Source: Paenibacillus sinopodophylli
GTDB taxonomy: Bacteria; Bacillota; Bacilli; Paenibacillales; Paenibacillaceae
Length of the DNA stretch: 64,000 nt
Assembly (NCBI RefSeq): GCF_005930355.1
Contig: NZ_VDBO01000020.1
Location: forward strand, 1 to 64,000
Direction: 5' to 3'
The position numbers and the translations under genes are program-made. This document shows, piece after piece, positions 1 to 7,259 of the stretch (positions are counted from its first letter, which is position 1; every line of letters starts with the position of its first letter). The notes below the pieces were generated by a model. That model was not told the DNA's origin. It did not search any database and worked only from the letters and a program-made list of their open reading frames with translations.

Positions 1-60
1 CTTTTTTATCGCTTTTTCGCTTATCCCGAAGGATTTGCGAGGCAGTTATTACTCGTTGTT

Positions 61-77
61 CAGTTTTCAAAGAGCAA
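61..77 (-). promoter_or_regulatory. boxA-like element of an rRNA operon leader
   Basis: Read on the minus strand this is TTGCTCTTTGAAAACTG, the sequence typically found just before 16S rRNA in Firmicutes and resembling the boxA antitermination element (TGCTCTTTAAAA). The 16S gene itself should begin to the left of the window; no part of a mature rRNA is recognisable in bases 1-60. Confidence 0.75.
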
Positions 78-124
78 TTTACTCTTTCGTGTCAACCGAC
101 TGTGTCTCGTTGGCGACAAGAAAT

Positions 125-154
125 AATATATCACAGGGGCCCAATTAAATGCAA
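125..154 (-). promoter_or_regulatory. rRNA operon promoter (sigma-A)
   Basis: Minus strand -35 TTGCAT (149-154) and -10 TATATT (125-130) are separated by 18 bp and are followed about 50 bp later by the boxA-like leader. An A/T-rich tract lies upstream (155-180), as in UP elements. Transcription runs leftward into an rrn operon outside the window. This matches B. subtilis, where the gerD-kbaA-pdaB cluster abuts an rrn operon. Confidence 0.65.
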
Positions 155-186
155 CCCCTTTTTTAAAACTTTTTTAAAAAGCTGAT

Positions 187-408
187 TTATCGATAAGAAC
201 GCGCATTTAATGCATAACGCGAAAGTTCTTTCGAGGATGCAATTCGGGCATACATACGGAAGATAATTTTATAGCGTCTCGTGATGGCTTGTTTAATATC
301 TCCGTCTAGTCTTGAATCATTCAGGTCGAGCAGCATTTCATCCAGTTCTTTTCGAAGGACGTAGTCGAGTTCTTTGCATTCTTTATCGTTGAATAGTATT
401 CCGAGCAT
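187..408 (-). CDS. Conserved small hypothetical protein (73 aa)
   Basis: Encodes a 73-residue, strongly charged, probably all-helical cytosolic protein with no signal peptide or membrane segment. I do not recognise the family. The ATG at 406-408 is preceded by AAAGGAGGT (forward 420-428), an almost ideal ribosome binding site, so the gene is very likely real despite its size. It lies between the SpoIIM-family gene and the rrn promoter, all on the minus strand. A 6-bp hairpin (TAGTTG 428-433 with CAACTA 441-446, forward) sits directly upstream of the binding site. The function is unknown; its place next to sporulation genes is only circumstantial. Confidence 0.7.
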   Translation of the reverse strand: MLGILFNDKECKELDYVLRKELDEMLLDLNDSRLDGDIKQAITRRYKIIFRMYARIASSKELSRYALNARSYR

Positions 409-465
409 AGCCGTATGTGACCTCCTTTAGTTGTAAAGCGCAACTAGACCGTCCTTTACCTAAGA

Positions 466-560
466 TGAAACGGCTACCCGCCGACCTCTGGCAGCACAGC
501 CCGTTTCCATCTAGGAAATATAGAGAAAGGATGAAGAAATCATATACTTTCCTATATTTG
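466..560 (-). repeat. Dispersed intergenic repeat, copy A
   Basis: Two-module repeat in minus orientation. An A/T-rich imperfect palindrome (about 512-560; arms AAATATAGAGAAAG and CTTTCCTATATTT) is followed on the minus strand by a GC-richer module (466-511) that reads TGTGCTGCCAGAGG and AGCCGTTT. The same modules recur at 1334-1432, 9241-9343, 32567-32680, 41561-41658 and, in part, 53643-53705. It lies between the 73-aa gene and the SpoIIM-family gene. Confidence 0.6.
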
Positions 561-562
561 AA

Positions 563-597
563 CAAAAAAGCAACGCCTCACGCAAATGCGTTTCGAC
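563..597 (-). terminator. Weak terminator-like hairpin after the SpoIIM-family gene
   Basis: On the minus strand AACGC, an inner loop, and GCGTT are followed by GCTTTTTTG. The short stem makes this only a possible intrinsic terminator for the gene ending at 635. Confidence 0.35.
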
Positions 598-634
598 ACT
601 GCTTTACTGTTATGCTCAAATATTGGAAAAATTA

Positions 635-1261
635 TTACAAGGTTAACAGCCATGTTGTAAATGTACTCTCGATTACAGCTGCAATTAGAAGCGTAATAGT
701 CAGTACGACCATCATCGGTACTGTTCGTGCTACGAAACCCTCAAGCTCTTCTCCTAACCGACCGGACTTCGATCTCGCGAACAGTAGCGAGCCTAATGCC
801 TTCAAAACAAGAACGCCGAAACGCATACCATAAGCGCAAGCAATAATGATGGCTGGAATCTCCAATATGCCATGAGGCAACAACCCTTTTACGATGAGCT
901 CGAACACGTAGGCTCCGCCATGAAGATCTGCGGTTGCTTTGAGCAAGTAGCCGATTACCATGCCATTCACAACCAAGAAAAAAATCGGCAAAATGCCTAA
1001 CATGGCTCCTAAATACATAATCACAATCGATTTGACCGCATTATTCAAGAAGATAAATATAAACATCGTTAATGTAGGATTACTTGAATCATCAATCATC
1101 TCGGCAATCTTCCCAAGCCCCTCCAGCTGTCCATCAAGAAACGACTTGAACGCCGGGTTCGTGCCTCCGATCACCATCCCCGCCAAAAACAAAATGGTAC
1201 CAAATGCGATATACGAATTCATTCGTTTGAAATATTCCCAATTCAACTGCCACTTGAACAA
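635..1261 (-). CDS. SpoIIM / DUF95-family membrane protein
   Basis: A 208-aa polytopic membrane protein with about five hydrophobic segments (near residues 18-32, 65-90, 93-110, 122-145 and 185-205). It carries the PHGILEIPA motif typical of the stage II sporulation protein M / DUF95 superfamily. SpoIIM itself works with SpoIID and SpoIIP in engulfment; this gene may be a paralogue with another membrane role. The start is a TTG at 1259-1261, chosen because GGGAGGG lies about 8 nt upstream; the next ATG (14 codons in) has no comparable site. It is divergent from pdaB, with repeat copy B between them. Family assignment is good; the specific function is not shown by the sequence. Confidence 0.75.
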   Translation of the reverse strand: MFKWQLNWEYFKRMNSYIAFGTILFLAGMVIGGTNPAFKSFLDGQLEGLGKIAEMIDDSSNPTLTMFIFIFLNNAVKSIVIMYLGAMLGILPIFFLVVNGMVIGYLLKATADLHGGAYVFELIVKGLLPHGILEIPAIIIACAYGMRFGVLVLKALGSLLFARSKSGRLGEELEGFVARTVPMMVVLTITLLIAAVIESTFTTWLLTL

Positions 1262-1333
1262 TGAATTTCCCTCCCAGCAAGAAACTTCGCAAGATAGATG
1301 AATATCTCGATTGTACGAGCATAGATTGTACTA

Positions 1334-1432
1334 CAAGCGTTAACGCCAGCCGCTATCCTAGGAAGCAACGGCTCGTTTCGCGGTAAAAGATAAGCGAAGT
1401 ATAAAAGTCGGATTCATACTTTCTTATCTTTG
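1334..1432 (-). repeat. Dispersed intergenic repeat, copy B
   Basis: The palindromic module at 1385-1432 has arms AAAGATAAGCGAAGTAT and ATACTTTCTTATCTTT. On the minus strand it is followed by the GC module at 1334-1384, which reads CCGCGAAACGAGCCGTTGC. It fills the divergent spacer between the SpoIIM-family gene and pdaB, immediately upstream of the pdaB ribosome binding site. It may therefore overlap either promoter. Confidence 0.7.
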
Positions 1433-1466
1433 TACAAGCTTCCATTAGAGAGGAGTGCCCTTCCCC

Positions 1467-2276
1467 ATGAATGTTTTTTATGTATTGAACGGTCGAAAAC
1501 TAAAACGGTATTTCTTGATCGCAATTGCCGTTGTGTTCTCCGTAGGCATCATTTATGCTGAGCGCGACAACATTACTGTATTTGCTCCGCAGCAGCCGGC
1601 AGCGATCTACAGTGTTCCCACTGATAAGAAGGTAGTTGCGCTAACCTTCGATATTAGCTGGGGAGACAAACGTACAGAGCCAATTCTTAACGTACTCAAA
1701 GAAAAGAACATTAAGCAGGCGACCTTCTTCCTATCCTCGCCTTGGAGCCAATCGCATCCAGAAATCGTAAAAAAAATTCAAGACGCTGGATATGAGATCG
1801 GCAGCCACGGCCACAAGCATGACAACTACAGCAAGCTGAGCGACGAAGAGATTCGCAAGCAAATTACGACCGCGCATACTATTCTATCCGACGTGACTGG
1901 CAAGCAACCGAAATTAATCCGACTTCCTAATGGCGATTTCGACAAACGTGTGCTCCGCATTGCGGAAGAATTGCAATATAAGGTCATCCAGTGGGACACC
2001 GATTCACTCGATTGGATGAACATCGGTACTGCCAAAATTATCAATCGTGTCGTTACACGCGCCCATCCTGGCGACATTATCCTTTTCCATGCCAGCGATT
2101 CTGTCAAACAGACGCATGAAGCCTTACCTGCCGTCATTGATCAACTTCGTGAGAAGGGCTATGATTTCGTAACCGTAACCGATCTAATCACTCAAACAGA
2201 AATCGACGGCAAAGCAGTGCAGGATAAGACGACGTCTACGTTCCCACAGCTGAATGCCGCCGAGCTTGAATACTAA
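1467..2276 (+). CDS. pdaB: Polysaccharide deacetylase, PdaB family
   Basis: A 269-aa NodB-homology polysaccharide deacetylase with an N-terminal membrane anchor (about residues 14-31). Metal-site motifs are visible: LTFDISWGD (Asp62) and SHGHKH (His114, His118), with the LPNGDFDKR, QWDTDSLDW and ILFHAS blocks further on. In B. subtilis PdaB (YbaN) is a sporulation-specific deacetylase acting on cell-wall glycan and needed to keep spores stable. The kbaA-gerD-salA-cwlD neighbourhood is the same. The ATG at 1467 was preferred over the upstream GTG at 1455 because AGAGGAG overlaps that GTG. It converges with kbaA, with a 1-bp gap. Confidence 0.9.
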   Translation: MNVFYVLNGRKLKRYFLIAIAVVFSVGIIYAERDNITVFAPQQPAAIYSVPTDKKVVALTFDISWGDKRTEPILNVLKEKNIKQATFFLSSPWSQSHPEIVKKIQDAGYEIGSHGHKHDNYSKLSDEEIRKQITTAHTILSDVTGKQPKLIRLPNGDFDKRVLRIAEELQYKVIQWDTDSLDWMNIGTAKIINRVVTRAHPGDIILFHASDSVKQTHEALPAVIDQLREKGYDFVTVTDLITQTEIDGKAVQDKTTSTFPQLNAAELEY

Positions 2277-2277
2277 C

Positions 2278-2901
2278 CTATACGACCGGCTTTGCGGTAA
2301 TAACCGCGGAGTCGGTTGTTTCTTTTTTGACCAAACGATGCATCATCATAATTTGGTATGCATTGCAGACGAATAAAGGAACCATCATAAAGATGATAGC
2401 AGATACATTCGTTTCGCCCTGAAGAGCTGGCCAAGCCTCTATGAATGTAACCACAAACATAAGAAACATGGTCGGTACGAAGGCTGTTTTATTCGTTTGC
2501 TTAATCTTGAACCATGAAACGGCACCGGACATAGCAAGCAGAATGAGCGGAAGCAGCCAGAAAAACCAATTATTCAAGCGCTGCTCATAGAGCATATAGC
2601 CAAGTCCTGCAGCCGCAAATATGGTGGTATAGCCTTGCAAGGCATTCCACAAATATTTTTTGCCAAATACGCTAAGGGCAATATAGTTCAAGGTTAAATA
2701 AGCGAAGAAGCCCATTTGGCTGAAGGCTCCGATCATAAGTCCGACCAAAGCCATCATTAATGCGTTGAAACCAACTGCCTTAAAACCTAGAAAGCCAAAC
2801 TCCGGATCCACCCATGCCATAATGGCACCGGTCACCACGCATGCGAGCCCCCCGACTACCATAGCGCTCCAAAATAAAAAGAACCATTTTTTTAAATTCA
2901 C
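2278..2901 (-). CDS. kbaA: KinB-signalling pathway activation protein KbaA
   Basis: A 207-aa integral membrane protein with about six hydrophobic helices and a short charged C-terminus. Its length and topology match KbaA (198 aa in B. subtilis), which activates the sensor kinase KinB in the phosphorelay that starts sporulation. Synteny with gerD and pdaB supports the call. The start is a GTG (2899-2901) with AGGAGG about 9 nt upstream. Its own promoter candidate lies at 3041-3069. The 3' end is shared with the pdaB terminator. Confidence 0.85.
   Translation of the reverse strand: MNLKKWFFLFWSAMVVGGLACVVTGAIMAWVDPEFGFLGFKAVGFNALMMALVGLMIGAFSQMGFFAYLTLNYIALSVFGKKYLWNALQGYTTIFAAAGLGYMLYEQRLNNWFFWLLPLILLAMSGAVSWFKIKQTNKTAFVPTMFLMFVVTFIEAWPALQGETNVSAIIFMMVPLFVCNAYQIMMMHRLVKKETTDSAVITAKPVV
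2285..2326 (+). terminator. pdaB terminator embedded in the kbaA coding end
   Basis: On the plus strand 14-base arms ACCGGCTTTGCGGT (2285-2298) and ACCGCGGAGTCGGT (2303-2316) pair with three wobble or mismatch positions. They are followed by TGTTTCTTTTTT. It terminates pdaB transcription inside the last codons of the convergent kbaA gene. Confidence 0.6.
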
Positions 2902-3040
2902 GTTCCTTGTCCTCCTGAATGTTTATGACGGCTATGCTTTCCGTTATTGCCGCAAGTAGATGCATCTTATGCCGTGCAACAATGTCTTATTGAGATACAG
3001 CCACAGACTGCAATGCTTAAATGCTTCCGTATTACCCTTT

Positions 3041-3069
3041 ATTTTACCACGTTCACAACAAAAAGCTAA
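3041..3069 (-). promoter_or_regulatory. Candidate kbaA promoter
   Basis: Minus strand TTAGCT (3064-3069), a 17-bp spacer, and TAAAAT (3041-3046) lie about 140 bp upstream of kbaA, in the divergent kbaA/gerD spacer. I could not place a convincing sigma-G promoter for gerD in the rest of 2902-3191. Confidence 0.4.
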
Positions 3070-3191
3070 CGATTGTCCATGATAATACGGTGAACAATGT
3101 GCATAATAAGACCGTGATCCGCCACTTTTAGAACGATTTGATTATCCATACGGTATACAGCAGTACTCACATAGAAGGGAGCATACGAAGA

Positions 3192-3896
3192 ATGCGTAAG
3201 AGATGGGCTTTGATGTTGGTTCTCTCCGCCATGTTGTTTGTGCTTGCAGGCTGCGGTGCTGAGCCCTCTGGAGGAAATGAGCAGGTCAGCTACAAGGATT
3301 TGAAATCCATGGTCATCGATATTCTCAAAACAGAGGATGCGCAGAAGGCGCTGCAGGAATCGACACAGCAAATGACCGGCTATTCCGGACAAACCTCCAA
3401 GCTGCTGTCGGTTCAAGATCAAGAAGAAGTTCGCTTAGCCGTCAAGGATGTGTTAATTTCACCTCAGTACGATAAGGTCATTAAAAAATTGATGGTTGAT
3501 CCTCGGTTTGCAGGGGAGTTTGCAAAATCGGTCAACAAGCAGAACAAAGATATTCACAAAGAATTAATAAAGGATCCCTCTTACCAGGCTGAACTAATCA
3601 AAGTGCTAAAAAATCCGGAGATGGATAAAATGATTCTTGAGGTGCTGCAAAGCACGCAATACCGCAAGGAAGTCATGTCACTTATGCAGGATGCGATGCA
3701 AAATCCGTTGTTCCGCTTGGAAGTACTTGATTTAATGAAAAAAGCGGTTCAAGAAGAATTGAAGCCGAACCCTGACGAGAAGGTTGATAAGAAAAAGGAT
3801 GAAGGCTCTGGGGATGAAGAGCAAAAGTCTGAGGAAGATGATCAGCAAAGCGAGGATTCCGGTTCTGGGGATGAGCAAGGGGATTCTGGCATGTAG
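3192..3896 (+). CDS. gerD: Spore germination lipoprotein GerD
   Basis: A 234-aa lipoprotein. The signal peptide ends in VLAGC with the lipid-modified Cys at residue 21. The body is helical and repetitive, with several segments of the form ..P.....LIK....., as in GerD. GerD forms the scaffold that clusters nutrient germinant receptors in the inner spore membrane. The last 40 or so residues are an extremely acidic, Ser/Gly/Gln-rich tail that makes this protein longer than the about 185-aa B. subtilis protein. The start chosen is ATG 3192 (AAGGGAG about 10 nt upstream); a longer in-frame reading would bury the signal peptide. It is convergent with salA. Confidence 0.88.
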   Translation: MRKRWALMLVLSAMLFVLAGCGAEPSGGNEQVSYKDLKSMVIDILKTEDAQKALQESTQQMTGYSGQTSKLLSVQDQEEVRLAVKDVLISPQYDKVIKKLMVDPRFAGEFAKSVNKQNKDIHKELIKDPSYQAELIKVLKNPEMDKMILEVLQSTQYRKEVMSLMQDAMQNPLFRLEVLDLMKKAVQEELKPNPDEKVDKKKDEGSGDEEQKSEEDDQQSEDSGSGDEQGDSGM

Positions 3897-3939
3897 CACA
3901 GTAGTCGTATCTATTGGAGAAAGCATGATTTTTGTAAAG

Positions 3940-4001
3940 AGCCCGAACAGCCTGTCCACCATTGAAGCGCCACATATGCGCTCCGGACACCTGTTCGGGC
4001 T
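3940..4001. terminator. Bidirectional terminator between gerD and salA
   Basis: The 11-bp perfect arms AGCCCGAACAG (3940-3950) and CTGTTCGGGCT (3991-4001) enclose two nested inner stems (TGTCC/GGACA and GCGC/GCGC). T-rich flanks on both sides suit termination in both directions. Confidence 0.8.
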
Positions 4002-4013
4002 TTGTTATTTAGA

Positions 4014-5138
4014 TTAACGCTCGCATTTGGACAGCACGTTGTCCGCCAGTTCTAGATACAGCTGACCGGTTTCTGAATCCGACTTGTACACAGATGGTGC
4101 AAAATCAGGCTCAGCTATGTGATTATCAGGAGCGCCAAGCGGAATTTGAGCAAGAAGCTCTGCATGCAGATTCTCTGCCAAACGTGCACCGCCGCCGCGA
4201 CCGAATACATATTCAATCTCGCCTGTTGATTTCGAGACGTAATAGGACATATTCTCCACAACGCCTATAATTTCATGCTCCGTCTTGATCGCCAAGGCAC
4301 CTGCACGAGCGGCAACGAATGCTGCGGTTGCATGTGGTGTCGTCACTATAATTTCTTTGCTTTGCGGAATGATCTGATGAACATCAAGTGCTATGTCACC
4401 AGTACCTGGAGGCAAATCAAGCAGCAAATAATCGAGCTCTCCCCATTCGATTTCTTGGAAGAAGTTACGAAGCATTTTGCCAAGCATCGGTCCGCGCCAA
4501 ACGATCGGGCTGTTGTCTTCTACGAAGAAGCCCATAGACATTACTTTGACCCCGAACTTCTCGATCGGGATAACGCGCTCGTTTATGACCTCAGGGCGTT
4601 CCTCAATGCCCATCATATCGGGCACACTGAAGCCGTAGATGTCGGCGTCGATAATGCCGACGCGCTTGCCCCTGCGGGCTAAAGCGACCGCGAGATTAAC
4701 GGTCACCGTCGATTTGCCGACGCCGCCCTTTCCGCTGGCGATGGCGATGAACTGCACGCCGCTGCTAGGGTCCAGCAGCGGCACAGCTAGATCAGCTCCG
4801 TGGCCCTGGATGGGCGCGGAGCCTTCAGCTTTGCCGACACCGCCTGCGCTAGCCGCGACCGGTGCTTTGGCTGCCGCAGGCGGCGTAGACGCGCCTGCGC
4901 CCGCGGCTGGCGCTGCCTCGGCCCGAAACCGGAAGTGCACGGTTTCGGCGCCCAGGCGCGCCAGCGCCTCGCGGAGCGAGGCTTCAAGCGCGGGATGTGT
5001 GTCCGCGCCAGCACCAAGGACCGTCAAGGATACCTGACGGTCCCGCACCATTAAGTCGCGGATGGCGATCCCATCCGCTATATAGGGTGCCGTCACTGAA
5101 TCGACGGCTTCTATTGCTTGTTCGCGTGTCAACGTCAT
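4014..5138 (-). CDS. salA: Mrp/NBP35-family P-loop ATPase (SalA/ApbC)
   Basis: A 374-aa protein. The N-terminal DUF59/MIP18-like domain covers about residues 1-72. An Ala/Pro/Gly-rich linker runs from about 73 to 118. The MinD/Mrp ATPase domain carries the deviant Walker A GKGGVGKST at 136-144. Family members carry or insert Fe-S clusters; the B. subtilis orthologue at the same position, SalA, also regulates the protease regulator gene scoC. The linker is encoded by an unusually GC-rich stretch (about 4640-5060) compared with the flanks. Start ATG 5136-5138 with AGGTGG 7 nt upstream. It lies directly downstream of cwlD. The choice between the ApbC/Mrp and SalA roles cannot be made from sequence. 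Confidence 0.88.
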   Translation of the reverse strand: MTLTREQAIEAVDSVTAPYIADGIAIRDLMVRDRQVSLTVLGAGADTHPALEASLREALARLGAETVHFRFRAEAAPAAGAGASTPPAAAKAPVAASAGGVGKAEGSAPIQGHGADLAVPLLDPSSGVQFIAIASGKGGVGKSTVTVNLAVALARRGKRVGIIDADIYGFSVPDMMGIEERPEVINERVIPIEKFGVKVMSMGFFVEDNSPIVWRGPMLGKMLRNFFQEIEWGELDYLLLDLPPGTGDIALDVHQIIPQSKEIIVTTPHATAAFVAARAGALAIKTEHEIIGVVENMSYYVSKSTGEIEYVFGRGGGARLAENLHAELLAQIPLGAPDNHIAEPDFAPSVYKSDSETGQLYLELADNVLSKCER

Positions 5139-5244
5139 ATATGTCCCACCTTTATATAATTAAAACCATATAATAATGATTATAACACAGGAAGTGGAGC
5201 ATCCAAGCCCTTAGCCGAAACCTTTACCCCTGGAGTACGAATGG

Positions 5245-6033
5245 TTACTTCGTTATTCCTTCATCCTGCCGTACGCTTCCGCCAAGCTTCTCCCCTGCTA
5301 TATACCGCAGTACCCCTTCGTAAATAGAAGCCGCAACCTGTCTTTGGTATTCCGCATCCGCAAGTCGCTGCGATTCGCCTGGGTTAGACAAGAACCCGAC
5401 CTCAACTAACGCTGTCGGAATATTCTCAATTGCCTTCAGCACGTATACGTCCTTAACCGTGGCCGCAATTCTAGTCGTATTCTCCAAGTTGCGTTTAATC
5501 TCATCCTGTATGAACGTTGCGAGAATACGATTATCCGGATGGTTCGAAGGGTGAAAGAACGTTTGCGCACCTGACCACTTTGTTGATGGTATGCTGTTCA
5601 TATGAATACTGATGACAGCCGCTGGCTGACTAGCCTTGATCAAAGAAACTCTTTTCTTCAGATCCTCTGTCTTCCGCTTGCTATATGCGCGAGCATCTCC
5701 TGTAGCAAGGTCATAATCACCCTCTCGCGTCATAACGACCATAGCACCAGCCTGCTGTAAGTAGTCCCTCAAGTATAGCGCAATCGCAAGATTCAAATCC
5801 TTTTCAATCACACCTTGCTTGCTGACTGCTCCACCGTCAACCCCGCCGTGGCCAGCGTCGATTGCAATCGTTTTACCTGATAGAGGCAACGTCCAGTAGG
5901 ACCAAGTTTTAGCTGAAGGCATTGATTGTGTAAGCAATATACCTGTCAGAGCAATGACCAATAGCCCTATTGCGATGCGTATAGCCCCTTTGTACGTCAT
6001 CCAAACTACAACATGCCGACCTATTCGGCGCAT
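5245..6033 (-). CDS. cwlD: N-acetylmuramoyl-L-alanine amidase CwlD
   Basis: A 262-aa amidase_3 zinc enzyme with an N-terminal membrane anchor (about residues 17-35). Conserved sites are DAGHGG (His62), the Glu in VIEKD, ISIHMNS (second His ligand) and VEVGFLSN (catalytic Glu). CwlD removes the peptide side chain so that muramic-delta-lactam can be formed in spore cortex, working with PdaA. I start at ATG 6031-6033, which has GGGGTGG 7 nt upstream; upstream in-frame ATGs at 6111 and 6057 have no binding site. Order rpsI-(cysH)-cwlD-salA-gerD matches B. subtilis except for the cysH insertion. Confidence 0.9.
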   Translation of the reverse strand: MRRIGRHVVVWMTYKGAIRIAIGLLVIALTGILLTQSMPSAKTWSYWTLPLSGKTIAIDAGHGGVDGGAVSKQGVIEKDLNLAIALYLRDYLQQAGAMVVMTREGDYDLATGDARAYSKRKTEDLKKRVSLIKASQPAAVISIHMNSIPSTKWSGAQTFFHPSNHPDNRILATFIQDEIKRNLENTTRIAATVKDVYVLKAIENIPTALVEVGFLSNPGESQRLADAEYQRQVAASIYEGVLRYIAGEKLGGSVRQDEGITK

Positions 6034-6164
6034 AAAAAAAACCACCCCGTTCTCCATCAAATGAATACGTGGCATCCACCGGCTGATAGCAAGCCAAATG
6101 CACACTTTCATTTATATGGGACGAGATGGTCGATTATGAGACAAACCTTAAAGCAAAGCCATTA

Positions 6165-6314
6165 TTAAACTATAGACTGCTCATACATGTCTTCAATTAA
6201 ACTTTCCGCTATTTCAGGACGGGAGAACTCAGGCGGCGGGCAAACACCATTACGCAGTAATGCGCGAACCTTTGTACCCGATAGCATCAAATAATACGCT
6301 ATGTCATGCAGAGT
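6165..6314 (-). pseudogene. sat: 3' remnant of sulfate adenylyltransferase (sat)
   Basis: Minus-strand frame with about 49 codons ending in TAA at 6165-6167. It translates to a peptide with LSGTKVRALLRNG and PPPEFSRPEIAE, the C-terminal signature of ATP sulfurylase (LSGTKVRE.LR.G..PP.EFSRPEVA). There is no start codon or ribosome binding site, and an in-frame TAA precedes it at about 6315-6317, so only the last eighth of the gene remains. It lies immediately downstream of cysH, where an intact cysH-sat operon would place sat. ATP sulfurylase makes the APS used by CysH, so the organism must have another copy if it still assimilates sulfate. Confidence 0.8.
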
Positions 6315-6322
6315 TTAATTTG

Positions 6323-6357
6323 TCTCCTATCAAAAGATAGAGTCCTATACTTGCTTA
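6323..6357 (-). repeat. Truncated copy I of the dispersed repeat
   Basis: On the minus strand AAATAAGCAAGTATAGG, one palindrome arm of the family, is followed after a short gap by CTATCTTTTG, an incomplete second arm. There is no GC module. It fills the gap between the cysH stop and the sat remnant, at the apparent deletion junction. Confidence 0.4.
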
Positions 6358-7050
6358 TTTATGCAAGCCGCATTCTGTTTTCTCTTGACCGGACCAACGT
6401 CCTGCACGAGCATCTTCACCTGGCATAACTTTGCGCGTGCAATGCTCGCAGCCAATGCTTGGATAGTTTTGATCATGCAGCGGGTTATAGATAACATCAT
6501 TCTCGCGAATGTATTGCCATACATCCTCCGTTGTCCAATGTGCAATCGGATTAAATTTAACGAGTCCAAACTTCGTGTCGTACTCAATTTTTTTGGAGTT
6601 GGCACGCGTCGGCGCTTGATCTCGGCGAATACCTGTAATCCATGCACTGTATTTCGATAAAATGTTCGTGAGCGGTTTAACTTTACGGATATTGCAGCAA
6701 GCGTTCGCATCGGACTTCCATAACTCTTCACCGAATTGTGCAGCTTGCTCTTCGACCGTCATTTCAGGCATAACCTGTACGAATGGAATGCCTGGGTAGC
6801 GAGCAGCCATTTTGTCACGTGTTTCGTATGTTTCCTTGAAGTGAAAATTCGTATCTAAGTAGAAAATGTCTGTAGTTGGGCTTATTTTTTGGAGCATGTC
6901 AACAAGAACGACATCCTCAGCGCCAAAGCTGCAGGCGAATGTAATATTAGGAAAAGTTTCAACCGCAAACGCAATGATTTCTTCCGGTGTCGCGTTTTCG
7001 AGCTCTACTTCTTTTTGTTTAATTAGTGCTTCCTTCTCAAAAAGGTTCAT
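6355..7050 (-). CDS. cysH: Assimilatory adenylyl-sulfate (APS) reductase
   Basis: A 231-aa CysH reductase with the catalytic C-terminal ECGLH (Cys227). It also has CC at 118-119 and CEHC at 201-204, the four-cysteine Fe-S set that marks APS rather than PAPS reductases. It reduces adenylyl sulfate to sulfite with thioredoxin. Start ATG 7048-7050 was chosen because GGAGGGG lies 6 nt upstream; an earlier in-frame ATG precedes that site. It has its own strong promoter (7098-7126). The usual downstream sat is only a remnant. I saw no S-box or T-box in its leader. Confidence 0.93.
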   Translation of the reverse strand: MNLFEKEALIKQKEVELENATPEEIIAFAVETFPNITFACSFGAEDVVLVDMLQKISPTTDIFYLDTNFHFKETYETRDKMAARYPGIPFVQVMPEMTVEEQAAQFGEELWKSDANACCNIRKVKPLTNILSKYSAWITGIRRDQAPTRANSKKIEYDTKFGLVKFNPIAHWTTEDVWQYIRENDVIYNPLHDQNYPSIGCEHCTRKVMPGEDARAGRWSGQEKTECGLHK

Positions 7051-7097
7051 TTGAATCCCCTCCATCATTAAATCCTAGTAAGTTAGTCTGTGTTAAA

Positions 7098-7126
7098 ATT
7101 ATAAGTCCTGTATGCGTAATGTTCAA
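7098..7126 (-). promoter_or_regulatory. cysH promoter (sigma-A)
   Basis: Minus strand TTGAAC (7121-7126), 17 bp, TATAAT (7098-7103), with a leader of about 40 nt before the cysH ribosome binding site. Confidence 0.75.
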
Positions 7127-7210
7127 TATAAGTTTACACCAAAATGAAATAAAGTTTTAGATATTTAAAATCTGTATACACAAACACGAAAAAAAGAAGT
7201 CCTAAACGCA

Positions 7211-7247
7211 AAAAAATGCCCTCTCTGACTGGCAGAGAAGGCATTTT
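7211..7247 (-). terminator. rpsI terminator
   Basis: On the minus strand AAATGCCTTCTCTG and CAGAGAGGGCATTT form a 14-bp stem with one mismatch around a 5-nt loop, followed by a T-run. It ends the rplM-rpsI transcript. Confidence 0.88.
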
Positions 7248-7259
7248 GTCGTATAAGAA

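Noticed and set aside
1..60. 5' end of 16S rRNA
   Set aside because: The bases fit the leader before 16S, but no mature 16S start sequence is recognisable. The gene must begin outside the window.
4639..5054. Long plus-strand open frames opposite salA
   Set aside because: They arise from the GC-rich Ala/Pro linker codons read in antisense, with no ribosome binding sites and low-complexity translations.
7051..7200. S-box (SAM) riboswitch upstream of cysH
   Set aside because: The leader from the promoter to the start is only about 50 nt, too short for an S-box, and no terminator is present.
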